Shown one piece after another: positions 5,799 through 6,176 of a DNA stretch of 6,176 nt. The stretch spans positions 1-6,176 of the forward strand of contig JAHIFK010000153.1 in the NCBI GenBank assembly GCA_018900975.1. Direction: 5' to 3'. The notes under the pieces were generated by a model, which had not been told where the DNA came from, made no database searches, and saw nothing but the letters and a program-made list of their open reading frames with translations. This DNA is from Methanobacteriota archaeon (GTDB taxonomy: Archaea > Halobacteriota > Methanosarcinia > Methanosarcinales > Methanoperedenaceae). The position numbers were made by a program, and so were the translations under genes. The first letter of the stretch is position 1, and each line of letters starts with the position of its first letter.

Positions 5799-5811
5799 TA
5801 CTTAAACTTTT
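5799..5811 (-). promoter_or_regulatory. TATA/BRE-type promoter candidate for the three-gene operon
   Basis: The minus strand reads AAAAAGTTTAAGTA, a purine-rich BRE-like stretch followed by a TATA-like core at about 5807-5799. A start about 25 bases downstream, near 5778, would leave a short leader of about 17 bases containing the GGTGG before the GTG at 5760. Several other AT-rich boxes nearby (5832-5842) could also serve, so this is tentative. Confidence 0.3.
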
Positions 5812-5885
5812 TTGTCTAATATACTGTGGCCATAATATATTACAACTAATATACAACAAACTATCTCAATTAGGAGTATAGAACA

Positions 5886-5933
5886 ATGGATGATGAAATG
5901 AATTTTGATGATTCTTGGGCGCCCAATTATTAG
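5886..5933 (+). pseudogene. 15-codon mini-ORF, possibly the 5' remnant of a broken gene
   Basis: ATG at 5886 is preceded by AGGAG (5872-5876) with nine-base spacing, and a TATA-like ATAATATATTA at 5832-5842 lies at a workable distance upstream. The encoded peptide MDDEMNFDDSWAPNY is acidic and ends at TAG 5931-5933, shortly after a 12-base palindrome. Intact initiation signals with almost no reading frame suggest either a leader peptide or a gene start cut off by rearrangement, since base composition changes just downstream. No downstream gene on this strand is visible. Low confidence that it is functional. Confidence 0.3.
5915..5926. repeat. 12-base perfect palindrome at a composition boundary
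   Basis: TTGGGCGCCCAA is its own reverse complement and is GC-rich inside AT-rich surroundings. It sits near the end of the mini-ORF, just before the sequence becomes GC-rich, so it may mark a recombination or binding site. Confidence 0.4.
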
Positions 5934-6065
5934 GATACTATAAAGTTTTTCTAGTTTCCTATCATCCTCTCGAGCTTGAGAACGAGCGCATGTTTTCAGT
6001 CACAGAGCGCCGTTCCAACTTTTCAAATTCTTCCACAGTAAGCCCGGCAGCTTTAGTCAAACGTT

Positions 6066-6117
6066 GCGCCAGCGCACCCAACCGCAGCAGAGCTGCGGGG
6101 CATGATTGCGCTGGCGC
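6066..6117. repeat. Nested inverted repeat (11-base stem with inner hairpin)
   Basis: GCGCCAGCGCA (6066-6076) pairs perfectly with TGCGCTGGCGC (6107-6117). Inside it CCGCAG (6082-6087) pairs with CTGCGG (6093-6098). This is strong GC-rich secondary structure, unlike anything else in the window. It could be part of a structured RNA, a mobile-element end or a repeat unit. Confidence 0.7.
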
Positions 6118-6125
6118 TTTGTAGT

Positions 6126-6148
6126 TTCGGGGTATGCTGAATCCCGAA
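6126..6148. repeat. Hairpin following the nested inverted repeat
   Basis: TTCGGG (6126-6131) pairs with CCCGAA (6143-6148) across an 11-base loop. A smaller hairpin, CATTG (6150-6154) with CAATG (6160-6164), follows at once, making three structured elements in a row. Confidence 0.5.
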
Positions 6149-6176
6149 GCATTGCTTTACAATGTCCATTTCTTGC

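Larger units (their letters stand above)
5962..6156 (-). pseudogene. Short minus-strand open frame, possible decayed gene end
   Basis: A 64-codon stretch without stops ends at TGA 5964-5962 and contains LAQRLTKAAGLTVEEFEKLE, which reads like a real soluble helical C-terminus. Only a TTG (around 6081-6079) could start it, with no clear ribosome-binding site. It overlaps another open minus-strand frame that enters from the right edge and stops at 6053, so a single frameshift near the hairpin could join the two. I recognise no family. It and the hairpins account for most of the 316 bases after 5860; otherwise I see no intact gene there. Confidence 0.25.
6053..6176 (-). pseudogene. Open frame entering from the right edge, truncated
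   Basis: Forty codons are open from the window edge to TAA at 6055-6053, beginning QEMDIVKQCFGIQHTPKLQ. It could be the 3' end of a gene outside the window, frameshifted against the overlapping frame that continues to 5962. There is no recognisable domain, and part of it is low-information sequence over the hairpin. Very tentative. Confidence 0.2.

Noticed and set aside
5761..5859. Longer version of coiled-coil protein A starting at TTG 5859
   Set aside because: The extra 33 residues have no counterpart in the paralogue and cover the likely promoter; the GTG at 5760 has a better upstream site.
5915..6124. Plus-strand 69-codon frame at the right edge
   Set aside because: It starts with TTG inside a palindrome, has no ribosome-binding site, and crosses the nested inverted repeat; the minus strand reads better.

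Overview
The window looks archaeal, most likely a methanogen- or ANME-type euryarchaeon (Methanosarcinales or Ca. Methanoperedens-like). Three things suggest this: AT-rich TATA-type boxes about 25 bases ahead of likely transcript starts; a left-edge protein resembling the DUF7286 membrane/surface proteins I know from haloarchaea and relatives; and an LsrF-type class I aldolase of the kind found in methanogens. The lineage is inferred, not proved.

Region 1 (1-1191, minus strand, fairly GC-rich) is one large DUF7286-like gene running off the left edge. It has an N-terminal membrane anchor and is cut by a single in-frame TGA at 664-666. The frame stays open for 220 codons beyond the stop, to the window edge, and the downstream part still reads like the conserved family core. 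This is either a sequencing error, a recent nonsense mutation, or less likely two genes or recoding.

Region 2 (1343-3340, plus strand) is a compact operon behind a TATA box: a 76-residue protein with four cysteines, an LsrF-like class I aldolase/thiolase starting one base after it, and a zinc-dependent medium-chain dehydrogenase whose ATG overlaps the aldolase stop codon. The spacing implies co-transcription and probably one metabolic step series on a phosphorylated sugar or ketose. The substrate is not known.

Region 3 (3341-3610) is a very AT-rich convergent spacer with oligo-T terminator candidates for both strands and a 14-base perfect palindrome.

Region 4 (3611-5760, minus strand, distinctly AT-rich) is the most novel part: a tight three-gene operon. 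The first two genes encode helical, coiled-coil-rich proteins that are paralogues of each other, alignable over about 110 residues at a constant offset. The third fuses a tandem CBS (Bateman) module to a 27-repeat pentapeptide beta-helix. I do not recognise this set as a named system. A sensor/adaptor/effector-type or conflict-related role is a hypothesis only.

Region 5 (5761-6176) changes base composition abruptly. It holds a 15-codon mini-ORF with its own ribosome-binding site that stops just after a palindrome, then a GC-rich block with three successive hairpins and overlapping short minus-strand open frames. It looks like the decayed edge of another gene or mobile element.
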